Assembly: GCA_964019055.1 (NCBI GenBank)
Contig: OZ025212.1
Location: 3,815,266 to 3,879,265 of the forward strand
DNA length: 64,000 nt
Reading direction: 5' to 3'
Source of the DNA: Anthopleura xanthogrammica
Lineage: Eukaryota; Cnidaria; Anthozoa; Actiniaria; Actiniidae
In this document: one piece after another, positions 12,201 through 23,376 of the stretch
Position numbering within the stretch: position 1 is the first letter of the stretch
Layout: each line of letters begins with the position of its first letter
The notes under the pieces: model-generated
What the model saw: only the letters and a program-made list of their open reading frames with translations
Told to the model about the DNA's origin: nothing
Databases searched by the model: none
Program-made: the position numbers and the translations under genes

Positions 12201-13804
12201 ATTGTTATGAAATGCACGTGAGGGGCCAGCGTATTGGTAAAAAGGTCTACAGGATGGACTTTGCATTTCAACAAATAATGACACTTTCGACCAAACCTGT
12301 TGCGACTATTATTGGCGGTCTCGGCACAATAACAGTTTCACACTGGTGAGAAAAATTCTTTATTGAAAGTTATCAGAGTGAAACTGAAATTCCAGAAATA
12401 TTTCGGAGAGGGAGAGTAGAGGAGAGGAGCAAACTGGTTTTGAAAACGCATCTGAGTCTCGATCATGATTTTATCTTTGTCGGTGATTTTGTATTTGTAG
12501 TTTGAAAATAAATCGTAAATATGAAAGCTGCACTGCTAATGAAGGAAACCCACCAATTTGATAAAGGAAATTATAAATTATAATTTTATAAAGATACCTT
12601 TCTTGTTGCTCAACTGTGATTAACTGAATGACGAAGTCTTAACATATCAAAGCAAAAACAAAAAAAAAGAAAAAAAAAAGAAAAAAAAGAAAAATTATGT
12701 CGCATAAGTTAAGTTAATTTTTATTAATTTTTGTCCGACCATATAATTGTTTGTAAACTCCAGTTAATGTTTTTTTTTTAAATTGCGTCATTCCAAAATC
12801 TGAAATAATAATTTCAAGCTGCATTGCCAAACACTGCCGAAGGTGCAAAGAATAGATTTTCTGATAGAGGAAAGGAGCCTCTAAAAGGTTATGGATGTGG
12901 CAACACACCAAGCAGCTTGATTCGGTTTAATTAGTTTTTATACGAGTACCTTTTTATGCAATATCTTTAACTGTACATTCATGACTAATCTGGCAATATT
13001 TTGTCTTACAGACTTTAAGGATGATCCTCCATTTCTGAATGCCTGTATAGAGCCAGGAGGATTCCTAGTGATGAAAGGTATGAATATTTGAATATCCTTT
13101 ATGTGCCTTGTATTGGCTACTACGAAACAAAAGCCAAGAGATTGCATTGTCCTGATCACATATTTCGCGACATTTTAATTTCGCGATTTTGCAAAAAAAA
13201 ATCATTTTAATTCACTTCACTTCAAAAATCCTTCGTAGTATGTTTCTAATTACACATTCCTTGACAATGTTAACACGTAACATGCAACAATGCTTATTAC
13301 TTAGAAACGTCTTTTATCATTCCCCTTACTGTTCATTTTTAAAAATTCTTTATCTTGTCAATAATTGAGGGTCACTTAATTTTTGCTTCATTTTATTTTC
13401 GCAACACTTCTTTTTCGCGCCAAGTTAATTTCGCATTTTTTTTTTTCAAAATCGCGAAACTTAAGTATCGCAAAAATGTCATGTAATAAGGTAGCTCAGC
13501 CCCATTTTCAATATCTGCATTAAAATGATCTACACACTCAGCTGGAAAATATATCCTGCACCACCACGACAACAACTGTTTGATGTCTGTTTGATTTGGA
13601 ATTCTGTACCAACTTGTGAGGGAATTTTTTTATGCCTACCATGCACTAACAATGTGTTTTGTGTTTTTGTTTACAGATTTTGATAGCTACTCAAGTCTGA
13701 CAGAGGATGAGGCTAATTTATGGTTAGGAAAATATTCACTTGACGAAGAAGAATTCAAATCTCTGAAAGAAGACCTTTCTTTGTATCTAGAAAAATGTCT
13801 TTAA
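270..13804 (+). CDS. GDPGP1: GDP-D-glucose phosphorylase 1, copy A, 5' end outside window
   Basis: HIT-superfamily enzyme that phosphorolyses GDP-D-glucose to glucose-1-phosphate and GDP, a cytosolic clean-up reaction. Nine exons join in phase: 270-377, 1012-1057, 1271-1371, 1783-1841, 2102-2204, 2326-2426, 2843-3009, 13012-13077, 13677-13804 (293 codons including TAA). Exon 1 here encodes [15 protein letters not shown], close to the family block before the catalytic region. Exon 3 gives the GHVLLVP block, and exon 5 carries the HIT triad [13 protein letters not shown]. Human GDPGP1 is about 385 aa, so roughly 100 N-terminal residues lie upstream. The intron 3010-13011 is about 10 kb and hosts an antisense Hint gene and nested transposons. 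Downstream lies a partial second copy. Exons 1 and 2 are the least certain boundaries. Confidence 0.9.
407..619. mobile_element. Harbinger-like MITE with TTA target duplication
   Basis: Terminal inverted repeats of about 25 bp start GGGACTAGTCATT and end with the complement. TTA flanks both sides (404-406 and 620-622), the target-site pattern of PIF/Harbinger elements. The interior holds opposed poly-G (about 455-472) and poly-C (about 583-595) runs that could fold together. Superfamily is inferred from the 3-bp target site only. Confidence 0.75.
755..892. mobile_element. MITE family 'TATAGACCCCTTGC', copy 1
   Basis: Inverted-repeat element with ends TATAGACCCCTTGC and GCAAGGGGTCTATA; interior arms hold AATTGAGCTGC and its partner. 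Two further copies of the same family lie within 750 bp of each other in a THADA intron (41111-41246 and 41845-41984). About 138 bp, no coding capacity. Confidence 0.85.
1397..1770. repeat. (GAT)n / TGATGATTGA microsatellite
   Basis: Trinucleotide GAT array drifting into TGATGATTGATTATGA variants, filling the intron between GDPGP1 exons 1271-1371 and 1783-1841. Apparent His/Ser/Ile-rich reading frames on the opposite strand are produced by the repeat. Confidence 0.95.
4902..5837 (-). CDS. Hint-domain type I membrane protein, nested in GDPGP1 intron
   Basis: Intronless 311-codon frame, antisense to its host gene. Visible parts: an N-terminal hydrophobic signal peptide (residues 5-20), a Hint-like block starting [12 protein letters not shown] (Cys35) with LVKGDVIRG and TADHM (Thr95, His98, the TxxH block B signature), possible N-glycosylation sites (NRT, NKT, NDT), a transmembrane helix near residues 265-287 and a short basic tail. 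Hint domains perform protein self-splicing or hedgehog-type autoprocessing; here catalysis is only inferred. An in-frame ATG at 5888 would add 17 residues before the signal peptide, so the ATG at 5837 was preferred. Lack of introns suggests a retrocopy origin. A paralogue with a stop codon lies at 17493-18449. Confidence 0.8.
   Translation of the reverse strand: MNQKIRLFAIWTSIFIGSIAADNILIQVNVHTKNCVSGKMKVFEQTKGIVPISQLVKGDVIRGVMGSKQRSAWCNVEAVFLVAQGQNRTTYDGFTADHMVVNKTVHQYGNKGQKTQGPVYSLSTDCDAAANSDGQLFTPISTTFCPHELTWSEYLYLIGAIRRITASTGNFWFDLNAYHDNDTASIPRWVDQLPALCEELLHCAKKGECQKFEFVTEKFVHEHLNTKFVEVVDRAFPNLGGNIKKSESGTMSEVVRSKDQSYYTIMFSAIGGFVLVLLILIATFFVCRRSRARVSKKLGYKIQPAVKAAFV
5890..8660. other. Intronic sequence, no gene seen
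   Basis: Part of the large GDPGP1 copy A intron. It contains a poly-G run (about 6774-6792), a degraded hAT-like repeat near 7130-7230 (its GGTCCTAGGGTATCC-like part recurs near 26375), and stretches duplicated in unit 2 (8140-8410 matches 20260-20540). Open frames here have no recognisable family. Confidence 0.6.
9097..9293. mobile_element. MITE with TAA target duplication
   Basis: Ends AGGCTCAGATACACGGTGCA and the near-complement GCACCGTGTGTCGGAGCCT, with TAA on both sides (9094-9096, 9294-9296). Nested in the fold-back element. The three-base target site suggests a Harbinger-type origin. Confidence 0.75.
9307..10161. mobile_element. Non-autonomous DNA transposon, about 170-bp inverted ends
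   Basis: The left arm (9307-9475) contains GGGTTTTCCTAAAACCCGG, stacked CCGGAA motifs and ATTATCCGTTCAAAAATCTT; the right arm (10025-10161) is its inverse. TCCATTG flanks both ends (9300-9306 and 10163-10169), consistent with a 7-8 bp hAT-like target duplication. Nested inside the element at 8665-10968. Confidence 0.75.
11590..11780 (+). mobile_element. Possible LINE 3' coding remnant
   Basis: The frame reads [19 protein letters not shown] followed by [10 protein letters not shown], which resembles the C-terminal tail of non-LTR retrotransposon polyproteins (a FxNxLPxxVR motif then SLxSF). No reverse-transcriptase core is present. Short and uncertain. Confidence 0.35.
11800..13000. other. 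Intronic sequence, no gene seen
   Basis: 3' end of the large GDPGP1 copy A intron. An A-rich run lies at about 12656-12690. From about 12140 onward it aligns with unit 2 (from about 21310), as expected for the duplicated intron end. Confidence 0.6.
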
Positions 13805-16149
13805 ACATTTCTCCAAAGCACCTTGTATGATATACTTGCCACAAGTCAACCTCTTGTCTCTCTCCGGTTTTAATTTTCAAGAGCAAAGCCAGAATTTCCC
13901 AAGCACAGCTAGGACATTTGCTAAAGTCTATTTTGGTTCTTTAGGTAACTTACTTACAGGTTCCCCCTTTGCTGAGAGCCTGCTCATAGGCTACATAATT
14001 GGTTCAAACAAAAAAACAATTCTCAAGGGAATGATATGATTTGAAATGGGAAAACATTAAACCAAAGACGAAACATTCTACAAATTTAGTGGAAGACAAT
14101 TTTTAAGACAATAATGGAAATTAATTGTTGACAATGGACTATTGGACTTTATTTATTAATGAAGCTATATTTGGAGTTAATGGGTTAAAAATGCCATGGT
14201 TTCACTATTTACACAAACACATATAACCACAGTAGATCTGTGAAATGACTAATGGATATTTGAACAAATTGTCTGGTTATGACATGAATATTTCAATAAT
14301 TATATCAATTTTTACTTATGCAACTCTCTCCTTGGCATTTTATTTAAAAACAAAAACTCACAAAATTGAGTTCTATTAAATCTTGTATTTGATTAATATG
14401 TACTTTGTTCTTTTATTATAATCTATGGATTGTTTTTAGAAAAGTTAATGAATCTTATGAATAAAATCATGAAATTCTACTGAATGATGATACTTCATCA
14501 CTTCATAAACTACAGAGAATAAAGTTTTGCCAGATAATTTTTTTTACGTGTCTGAGTTTCTAGATTAACTTCTGGTTCCAGCAGCATATTTAACTAGATT
14601 GATAAATAATGGAAGTATAAAGTTCTGATTGCTGCACCTTTTTTTGAGAAATAATAATCCATTTTCTTACTTGTTGTTTAAAACTTTCCATTGGATAAAG
14701 AAGATTCTTTGAATTCAGGAATTTTTTCAAGTAGGAAAGATCTCTTACAGTTCCATGGGGACCTTCCAGTAAGCACATTGTTGAGCTTCGAATTGCCCAG
14801 TGGATGCTAGCTAAAACTAACTTACAATTCTCTTTTTCAGGGGTCTCAGAGTTTGCTGGAATAGCCTTGGTGCCTTAGCAAGTGTCAATCACCTGCATTT
14901 CCATGCCATGAAAAAATTGTAAGAATATATTAAAGAATCTTTTATGGCATGCATCTAATATCCACCTGAATTTAATTCTGATCAATATTGTTGGCTTTTA
15001 ACTTAAAACTGTTTGAAATATTTATTTTTCTTTGAATAGGAAGCAGTGCATTTAGCTCATGGTTGTTATGAAGTTGTTAACCAGTCCACTAGAGGATTTG
15101 CATTTCAGCTTCAAGGAAACACCATCAACACCCTAGCAAGGTGAGTGCATTGGTGCTGAAGACTTTCTCTGGTCCCTAGTGCATTGTGGGACTGTTTTAG
15201 GGGAAGATATAGACGTCATCTTGGAAATGTCCTCTAAAACAGTTCCACAAGGCACTGCAATGCCAACTCGAACCAGTACTTTCCTCAACCTTAGCTTGGA
15301 ATGGCTAATAAGGAAGTGGTTAGCAATGATGTCTATTGCACAACTTAGCAACAACAGTGTAAATATTTTTACCCCTCCCCCCCCCCCCCTATTGCTTTGG
15401 TCTACGCAATAAAGATCCATGTACCCCAATTGGGTTTGTAGTGTATTTATGAATAATCAAATTTACCTATTCTTTTGAGACCAAGGCAGCTCAGATGGCT
15501 AGCTCTTCTGTCACCACAAAACTGCTCGATCTAAAGTAACATTCTTTTTCTCTAATCAGACTTATCTTCAAGGTGTCATGTTATTTGACTGACAGACAAG
15601 TTCCTCACAACATGTGCATGAGTCGTGGTGATGCATTCCCTTTAGTCATGCAGGATGGAACAGCAAACAAAAGTAATGACCTTACAGCAATTAGAGTCTT
15701 GCTGTGGCCCAAGAAACCAATGTTTGGTAAGTTTTGTCCTGTTTCATCTCATTTCAGTCTAACTTGCTATAGATCTTTTAAGTTGTGACTTATTTTTAGG
15801 TCCAACTGCTTAAACTGAAACAATTTAGAACTTTGGACCATAAGTCCTGTCCCGAAGAAAAAGATCGGCTTTTTGTTTTGGACCTGAAGAAATCATTTTT
15901 CAATACGATTGACAAATAAAAGCTCTAAGAAGTCCTTGCATTATTTCTGAATCAATGTAATTTTTATTTCTTTCTTTCGTTATTTTTCTTTCGTCCTTCT
16001 TTAAGGATTTTTTTCTATTTGTCGTATTTTGGCGGATCCATCTTGCTTTTTTCCCTCATCATAACCGCCAATTCATAACTATTGACCATTTAATTGTTAT
16101 TCAGTAGTTTTAGCTCCAATTTTATTATCAATTGTTAGTACCTGATTAA

Positions 16150-16515
16150 AGGCCCTGTTACAGTGTGCAATATTCTCAGCAACTTGTCTCGCAGTGCTTG
16201 AAAATGTAGCATTGCAGGTTGCCGAGGTGAGGTGTTACACTGCAACGCGATCTCAGCAACTTGCAGCGACTTGAAAAATACTGTATGCCTTGAAATTGCG
16301 AGAAAAGTTGTTGGAGGGGTGATACACTGTGCAATGGCGTTGCCAGTTACTACAATCCGTTGCGAAAAGTAGAACTGAGTTCTACTTCGTGCAAAACTAC
16401 GCGCAACAAAAAAAATGCGAGACAACCCCTGTTACACTGTGCATTCTCCAGTAACTTGTCTCGCAACGGCGTTGTGAGGCAAGTTGCTGGAGAATGCACA
16501 GTGTAACAGGGCCCT
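16150..16515. mobile_element. MITE family 'GGCCCTGTTACA', copy 1
   Basis: Ends AGGCCCTGTTACAGTGTGCA and TGCACAGTGTAACAGGGCCCT, with TAA at or next to both ends. The interior repeats CTCAGCAACTTGTCTCGCA in both directions. Relatives: 23377-23694 and 30904-31592. About 366 bp, no coding capacity. Confidence 0.85.
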
Positions 16516-17492
16516 AAGAGTCGACATAGTGTTATTTAGATTTATCAATCTGGGTTGGTGGCCAATGATGAAAATAAAATACAACTGAATGCAAAGTTGT
16601 TATTAATCACCGTATGTTTTAGTTATCAGTTAAGAAGGAAGCTCGCAATATATTTCTATCAGGATTTTTCATATAAGAATACCATGATTAAGATGTCTCT
16701 TAAGATGTTAATGACCCCACCCCCTGTACGTGTCACATTCAATATTTCACAGTTCGATACTGAATTTGTAGTAACATGCAGTGACTTTTTGTGAAAAGAT
16801 AGGGTAGTAACCTTCCGTAACAAATTTGCATATTAATATCCATTCTACTCATGCATCAACGTTTTCTACAAATGATTCCCAAAATCAGCGTGCGCGCAGT
16901 CAGAAGTTCTACAGAATCACGATCATGTCAAGTTTATTCCTGTTCACTTACAGATCATACAATAATCATGCACATGACTGGAAATTTGAACAATTCAGCG
17001 TAAATAAGAGCAAATACGAGACAATTTGAACAATTTGCCTGAACATAAGCGCATTATCACCGCGTTACACGCTTTTTGATTGGTTTAAAAATATTCTCCC
17101 TCCGAGAACGGACCACAGTACACGTACTAGATCAGTTGAAAAAAAAGTGCAAAACTCCCGGGCAAAACTATATTGAAAACTACAAAATATTCTTCTATAA
17201 TACAGCTAATTTTCTCGTGCTCCGTTCAGTTATACAACATTCTCAATTCCTTCTGGAAGCATTCCCCTGGCACTTCGTTCGTTCCTTCGTTGCTTCACGT
17301 GTGCTGTATTACTGAACGGAGCCGAATGACTTGCTTATCTTTTAGTAGCTGGAATAATCAAAGTTTCAATAAATGACATCAGTGAGTGATTAAGTGAAAG
17401 AGTTTGGTTAGCGCATGCCTATTATTAGTTTGTTTGGTGCAGAAAAGCTAGTCTAGAAAAAGCAGATTTTGAACAGATCCGGTACTGTGCCT

Positions 17493-18449
17493 TCAGGCTT
17501 TAGCTTGGTCAGGTGAGGCGTTCACTGGAGGCTGGCTTTTATTGGGCAACTTTTTGTTGATGCTGACTCGAGCTTGAGAACGACGGCGAACAAAGAAGAT
17601 GGCAATAAGTATCAGCAAAACTAACACAAACCCACCGATCGCTGAAAACATTATCCTGTAATAGCTCTGCTCTTTGGGGCGAACTACTTCTGACATTGTT
17701 CCCGACTCAGACTTCTTGATATTACCGCCAAGGTTTGGAAAAGCTCTGTCAACGGTTTTCACGAATTTTGTATTCAGATGCTCATGCACAAACTTTTCCG
17801 TTACAAACTCAAACTTTTGGCATTCACCTTTCTTTGCGCAATGCAAAAGTTCTTCGCACAATGCGGGAAGCTGATCAACCCAACGTGGAATTGAAGCGGT
17901 GTCATTATCATGGTAAGCATTCAGGTCATACTAGAAGTATCCTGTACGGGCTGTGATGCGACGTATTGCACCAATCAAGGAGAGATATTCACTCCATGTA
18001 AGCTCATGAGGACAGAATGCGGTACTTATTGGGGTGAATAGCTGGCCAGCTGAATTCGATGCGGCATCGCAGTCGGTGGAAAGAGAATATACTGGCCCTT
18101 GTGTTTTCTGTCCCTTATTACCATACTGGTGTACGATTTTGTTAACTACCATATGATCAGCGGTAAAACCATCATATGTTGTTCGATTTTGACCTTGTGC
18201 AACTAGGAAAACCGCTTCCACATTGCACCAGGCAGACCTCTGCTTAGATCCCATGGCTCCACGAATGACGTCTCCTTTGGCAAGCTGTGAGATGGAAACG
18301 AATCCTTTGGTCTGCTCGAAGACTTTCATGTTACCAGATACGCAGTTTACAGTGACCTCAACTTTATCGATATCGACTATTCCAGCCTGAGTCATCGAGC
18401 CAATGAAAATAGAGATCCAGATGGCAAACAATGTTATCTTTTGGTTCAT
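17493..18449 (-). pseudogene. Hint-domain membrane protein, copy B, nonsense mutation
   Basis: Co-duplicated partner of 4902-5837, also antisense in the GDPGP1 intron. It keeps the start codon, signal peptide, NCVSGNMKVFEQ, TADHM, the transmembrane helix and a divergent tail (ending PDQAKA). At 17931-17933 a Trp codon of copy A has become TAG, in [17 protein letters not shown], with no frameshift on either side. If translated it would give a secreted fragment of about 172 residues from this ATG (189 from the upstream ATG at 18500) lacking the membrane anchor. A single-base stop in an otherwise clean frame means young decay, a natural allele or a sequencing error. Confidence 0.8.
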
Positions 18450-19140
18450 CGTGATGGCAACTTTTAAAGAACGTTGTGCCTGAAATTCATATAAAGCCAA
18501 ATGAATTCATTTTCATTCAAATGCAATACTCCAGTTTCGAGTTCTCTTTTACGCTGTGTTAGCCTCAAAACCGTGTAATATATTCTTTTATTCAGTAACA
18601 GCCCGTGGAAATTCAAGAGATCTGTGTGTAAAGAAGACAATAAAAATACTTTGAAGTTTCACGAGTTTTATCTAAATTTCTGCATAATTTACGCACAGTT
18701 GAGGCTAACACAGCGTAAAAGAGAACTCGAAACGGGAGTATTCAACTCAGTTCAGTTACATCAATTGAAATGAAATTACATCATATCAAATCAAATTTCT
18801 TCGTTCTCAAAGGTTTTATTTTCACAAGTAACAACACAAAAAGGATTAAATACCACTGAAATATTGAAAAAGTGGAAGATGTGAATTATAACTATTTTCA
18901 ACATTTGATTCACTTGTGTTGTCTCAAGTATGATTTACCATTATCAGTGTGAATTTAGTTGTGAAGGGGGAGGGGAAGGGGGGCTTAAAAGAGAGGGGGG
19001 CTTGATAAATTTCATGCTTTAAAGGGGGGGGCTTATTAGAGAGGGGGGGCTTAATAGAGGATTTACGGTATATGAGAACTGATTAGCATATCGATCGCAC
19101 GATTGTACTTTGTTCTCCTCGTTCTAAGGGCTACACAACA

Positions 19141-19515
19141 GGCAAAATTTGAATTATTCAAATAACTACCTTAGTTTATAAATCTCTAAATGGTACCACC
19201 CCTAAACATCTAAGTTATAGATTCGTGCACAGGAGCGATACCTCTTACTCTCTACGGGACACTATTAACATACTCGCTATTCCTCTACCACGCACCAATT
19301 ACTTGAAAAATAGCTTTTATAGCTATCGTGGCACTGTTATGTGGAATGTATTACCCATCAATGTCAGGCCGGATGTGACGCAGGCTATCGAGTTCGGGCC
19401 TTTTAAACATTCGATTTTAGTGATTTTTTTTCCATTAACGGAACTTTTCCTGATCAAAACCAATCGAAGAAAAAACAACCCAATCAATCAATCAATCAAT
19501 CAATCAATTTATTAA
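19141..19515 (+). mobile_element. LINE 3' end: reverse-transcriptase polyprotein tail
   Basis: The frame from about 19225 reads YSLRDTINILAIPLPRTNYL, then NSFYSYRGTVMWNVLPINVR, the typical C-terminal tail of a non-LTR retrotransposon (SFxYRGxxxWNxLPxxVR), followed by a short 3' part and a (CAAT)n tail at about 19478-19507. The element is 5'-truncated, as expected of LINE insertions. It sits in the large intron of GDPGP1 copy B and has no counterpart in copy A. The clade was not determined. Confidence 0.7.
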
Positions 19516-20689
19516 AGTCATAGCGTGGGACTAGGTTACCCTAATTATCTGAGCCAGAGGCTCATGTATAACATGTATGACAAAATAATATATAAAGATA
19601 AGATGAAATATATAAATACACAATTACAAAAATCAATATGTAACAATAATCAATATATGTATTAGATGTACAAATAATAATAAAAGTAAAAGACTGGGAA
19701 ATAAATATTAACACAACTTGAAACAGGATGCTAAGGGGTACCCGGGTCAAAATTTCACTATCCACAGACTTGAATCTAGCCTCCTTTGCAGACGTTCTTA
19801 GGGTCGTCACGTCGTCACGCAACGTTTCTCTCCTGGAATAATATTTATTTATTGTATTATCGGTCGCCTAATATGTACATACAAAACCACGAGTCAGATT
19901 TTTTTTGAAACCGAATATTTTCAGAACAGGTAGGGGCGTAGCAAGGGCCCAGGATTTGCGGGGGGGGACCTAGAATAAAAACGTAAAATTTTGGGGTGGA
20001 GGGCCTTCAGAATAAAGAAAGTAAAAAAAAACAAACACAAACAATATTGGGGCTTGGCTGAGTGACATTGACATCATCCATCAAACAAAAAAGGCTTGAT
20101 TGAAAATTTTAGGTGGGCGATTCCATCCCCCCGCCCCCCTCACTATGCCACTGGGTAGGTAGAAGAGTTCTGTATACTTTTTATTCGAGTATGGGCTTCG
20201 ATTTGGCTGGTAGGAGCAAAAGTCGAATGTACTAGCTGCTGGTTCACAATTCGCTTATATCCACGAGTTAAAAATCAACATCACATTAAAATTACCAAAT
20301 TAAAATCAAAATTACTAAATTGTTTACTGGTTATGCGAAAAAAAAAGTAAAGAAGATACAAAATAGCCGCTGTTAAAATATAAAGAAATCCATACCTTAT
20401 GGGATTGATAATTCAGGCTCTACCGCACTAGCCCGGCTTGCGGTCACAAGGAAAATGAAGCTTTATGTGTTCCTGCTTAGCATTAAAAGCCAAGCATCTT
20501 CAACCAAGCTTAACCAGGCATCAAATCATTAATAGTCAAAACAAAAGAACTTCCTCTTGAGGATTGAAATCTTTTGTGATGTAAATATTTCTCATTGTTT
20601 TTGACCCCCAGGTTGAAAATTAGTGCAAGGGTTTCAGCTTCTAGTACTAGTAGGGGATTAGTAAGGGATTTAGGGGATTAATAATAATA

Positions 20690-21180
20690 ATAATAAAACT
20701 TTATTAGAAGCATTCTACAAAGTCTCAATGCTTTTACAATCTATTAGTTATTACTTCCAAAAAAAATAAAAAATAAAAGCATTCATGAGATTTGCTGTAG
20801 GGGGCCTGCCTATCATGAGGTGTACTATTGGCTAGCTCTCTTGATTTCAGTTCCATGCCAGCAAGAATCGGTAGTATGTGGGGGATTAAGGGGGATTAGG
20901 GGATTAGTTATTGATTGTAAAAAAATAAATAAAATAAAGGCATTCACAAGATTCACGGTAGAGGGGCCTGCCTATCATGAAGTGTACCATTGGCAATCTC
21001 TTTTGATTTCAGTTTAATGCTTATATGTCCTAGTGGTTATGAATAAAGATGATGATGATGTGATGCTGACAAGAAACGAAGTAGGGGATTAGTTATTAAT
21101 TAAAAATAATAATAAAGCCATTCATGAGATTTGCTCTAGGGGGCCTGCCTATCACAGGGCCGTAGTGCACACAGGGGCTG
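20690..21180. repeat. Degenerate tandem repeat, about 3 units
   Basis: Three imperfect units, each containing GGGGATTAG, an AAATAAAA-rich stretch, GCATTCA-AGATT and GGGGCCTGCCTATCA followed by GGTGTACTATTGG-like sequence. Unit spacing is about 140-190 bp. Lies in the copy B intron just after a TAATAA-rich ACTTTATT motif typical of a retroelement tail. Confidence 0.65.
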
Positions 21181-22719
21181 GGGGGCCTGTGCCCCCCAGT
21201 TCTCCCCAGGATTAGAAATATTCATTTTTTGTGATCATGTGTTGTTAAGGCCCTGTATTATGAGGTGTACTATACCATTGGTGGTCTTTTTTTTGTTTCA
21301 ATTTCATGCCGGTGAGAAATGGTTAAAAGCAAATAAAAACTAAAATAGAGCCTCTAAGTTAAATTTGATTATGACAAATTAGGGTAAAATGGGGTCTAAA
21401 AGTTGCTTAAAAGGTTTTGGATGTGGCAACACACCAAGCAGCGTGATTCAGTTCCCAGTTTAATTTATTTTTATATGCCATTTCTTTAACTTTACATTCA
21501 TGACAGTCACTAATCTGTCAATTTTTATGTGTTTTGTTTTCTCTTACAGACTTTAAGGATGATCCTCCATTTCTTAATGCCTGTATAGAACCAGGAGGAT
21601 TTCTAGTGATGAAAGGTATGAATGTTTGGATATCCTTTATGTGCCTTTGCATTCGCAACAAAACAATAAAGCCAAATGATTGCGCTGTCCTGTTCATGGG
21701 TAGGAACCTGAAATCGTTCAATGTACCTTATTTACATGAAATATGTGTTATCGCGATTTCTTAGGTCGCTATTTCACAACACTTTAATTTGGCGATATTG
21801 TAAAAACTCTTATTTTATATAATTCATGGACAAAAACGACATCAAATAACATTAACAATGGCTTTGGTTTCACTTTTAATTAAGTGTCTCAAAAATTTCA
21901 TGTAATATAATAGCTTAAGAAACCATTTTCAATATCTGCATTAAAATGATCTACCCACTCAACTGGAAACAATATTTTTCTTTCTAGTCTTTTAAGTTTG
22001 GTCAATTCATGCAAAAAAATTCCAACTATTTTCCTATTAAATTCCATCCACGCTGTTTGATAGATGTCTGTTTGATATGGAATTCTGTACCAACTTGTGA
22101 GAGATTTTTTATGCCTATCATCATAGTTAATAGAGGGGGATTAGTTACTATATATGCTACGATACCATGCACTAACAATATGTCTTAATTTGTGTTTTTG
22201 ACAGATTTTGATAGCTACTCAAGTCTGACAGAAGATGAGGCTAATTTATGGTTAGGAAAATATTCACTTGATGAAGATGAATTCAAATCCCTGAAGAAAG
22301 ATCTTTCTTTATATCTAGAAAAATGTCTTTAATAATTACAAATAGAAGTTAATATTAACTATACCTTTCTCCTCATTATTTGTCCCAACAAGCTTGTATA
22401 AAATCTGTTGCTCACAGGCTACTTATTGGTAAACAAAGACACAATACGGTTTGCAATGGCAAACACCTAAGCTGAAGCATTCTTATAATTTCAGTTGAAG
22501 ACAATTTTCAAGACATTGTACAATAATGGACTATTTTTGGGATTTATTTATTGATTAAAGCTCTAAATATATTTAAAGTTGATGGGTTAAAAATGCCATA
22601 GTGAAACTGTTCTCTGTGAAAGCTTGAAGCACACTGGTCTGATGTAGTGCTGTATATGAAGTTGATATTAATAGTAGTAAACTGTACTGAATAATGGATG
22701 ATGAACAAGTTATAATGGA

Positions 22720-22960
22720 AGGCACAATTATAGTCCCTTTCACAGTTCCTTGTGCCATCTTGAAAGGTAGCCGTGCCTTTGCATTGGAGCGAGACAAATG
22801 GTGAGTTTCCAATGATAGAGACCTGTGAATAATTGTCCAAGGTGTTAAAAAAGGTCTCTATCATTGCAAGCTCACTGTTGGTCTTGCTTGATGCAAAGGT
22901 ATGGCTACCTTTCAAGATGGCACAGGAAACTGTGAAGGGCACAATTGTTGCTCAGCTGGC
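22720..22960. mobile_element. MITE with about 100-bp inverted arms
   Basis: Arms at about 22725-22835 and 22850-22955 are inverse copies (AGGCACAATTATAGTCCCTT and GTGAAGGGCACAATTGTTGC at the edges; GGTCTCTATCATT facing AATGATAGAGACC at the centre). The whole could form a long hairpin. Located 3' of GDPGP1 copy B. Confidence 0.75.
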
Positions 22961-23376
22961 ACCTTATTTTTTACTAGTTGTTCCATGAATAATTCAATAT
23001 CAATTTTTGCTCATCCAACTCTCTCTATTGCATTATATGAAAAAAACTCATAAAATTGAGTTCTATTGAATTTTGTATTTGATGATGTACTTAGTTGGTT
23101 CTTTTATTGGCAATTGGGATTCCCAAATTATGAGTTGTTTCTGGAAAAGTTCATGAAACTTATGAAAATCCTGAAATTCTATTAATGATGAGACTTCATC
23201 ACTTCATAAACTAAATAATGTAGACTAAACTCTTGCCTGATAATTTTTATTGCTGAGTGACTGAGTTTCCCTGGCAGATAAACTTGTGGTTCCAGCAGCA
23301 TATATCTTGGTTGACAAAGAATGGAAGTGGAAAGTTTTGATTGCTGCACCTTTTTTGAGAAATAATCTGTTTTCTT

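Larger units (their letters stand above)
2014..14750 (+). repeat. Tandem duplication unit 1 (GDPGP1 3' half)
   Basis: From about 2014 this unit aligns in order with the unit beginning at 14751: exons, intron 3' ends, the antisense Hint gene and the downstream flank (AAAACTTTCCATTGGATAA near 14680 and again near 23708) all recur. It is about 3.7 kb longer than unit 2, largely from a transposon block at 8665-10968. Breakpoints were placed by eye and are good to perhaps 20 bp. Confidence 0.85.
14841..22332 (+). pseudogene. GDPGP1 copy B, 5'-truncated with a frameshift
   Basis: Five exons match the last five of copy A: 14841-14918, 15040-15140, 15560-15726, 21550-21615, 22205-22332. The first is 25 bp shorter than its partner: bases encoding the residues just after HLHFHAM are missing, which shifts the frame immediately behind the HIT triad. 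The four upstream exons and the promoter are absent because the duplication starts at copy A position 2014. The remaining four exons have lengths identical to copy A, intact splice sites and no stops, with only conservative changes (for example EEEFKSLKE to DEDEFKSLKK). An in-phase splice from copy A exon 2843-3009 to exon 21550-21615 is therefore possible. Confidence 0.85.

Noticed and set aside
22544..22942. 132-codon - strand frame 3' of GDPGP1 copy B
   Set aside because: Overlaps an inverted-repeat MITE; no recognisable domain.
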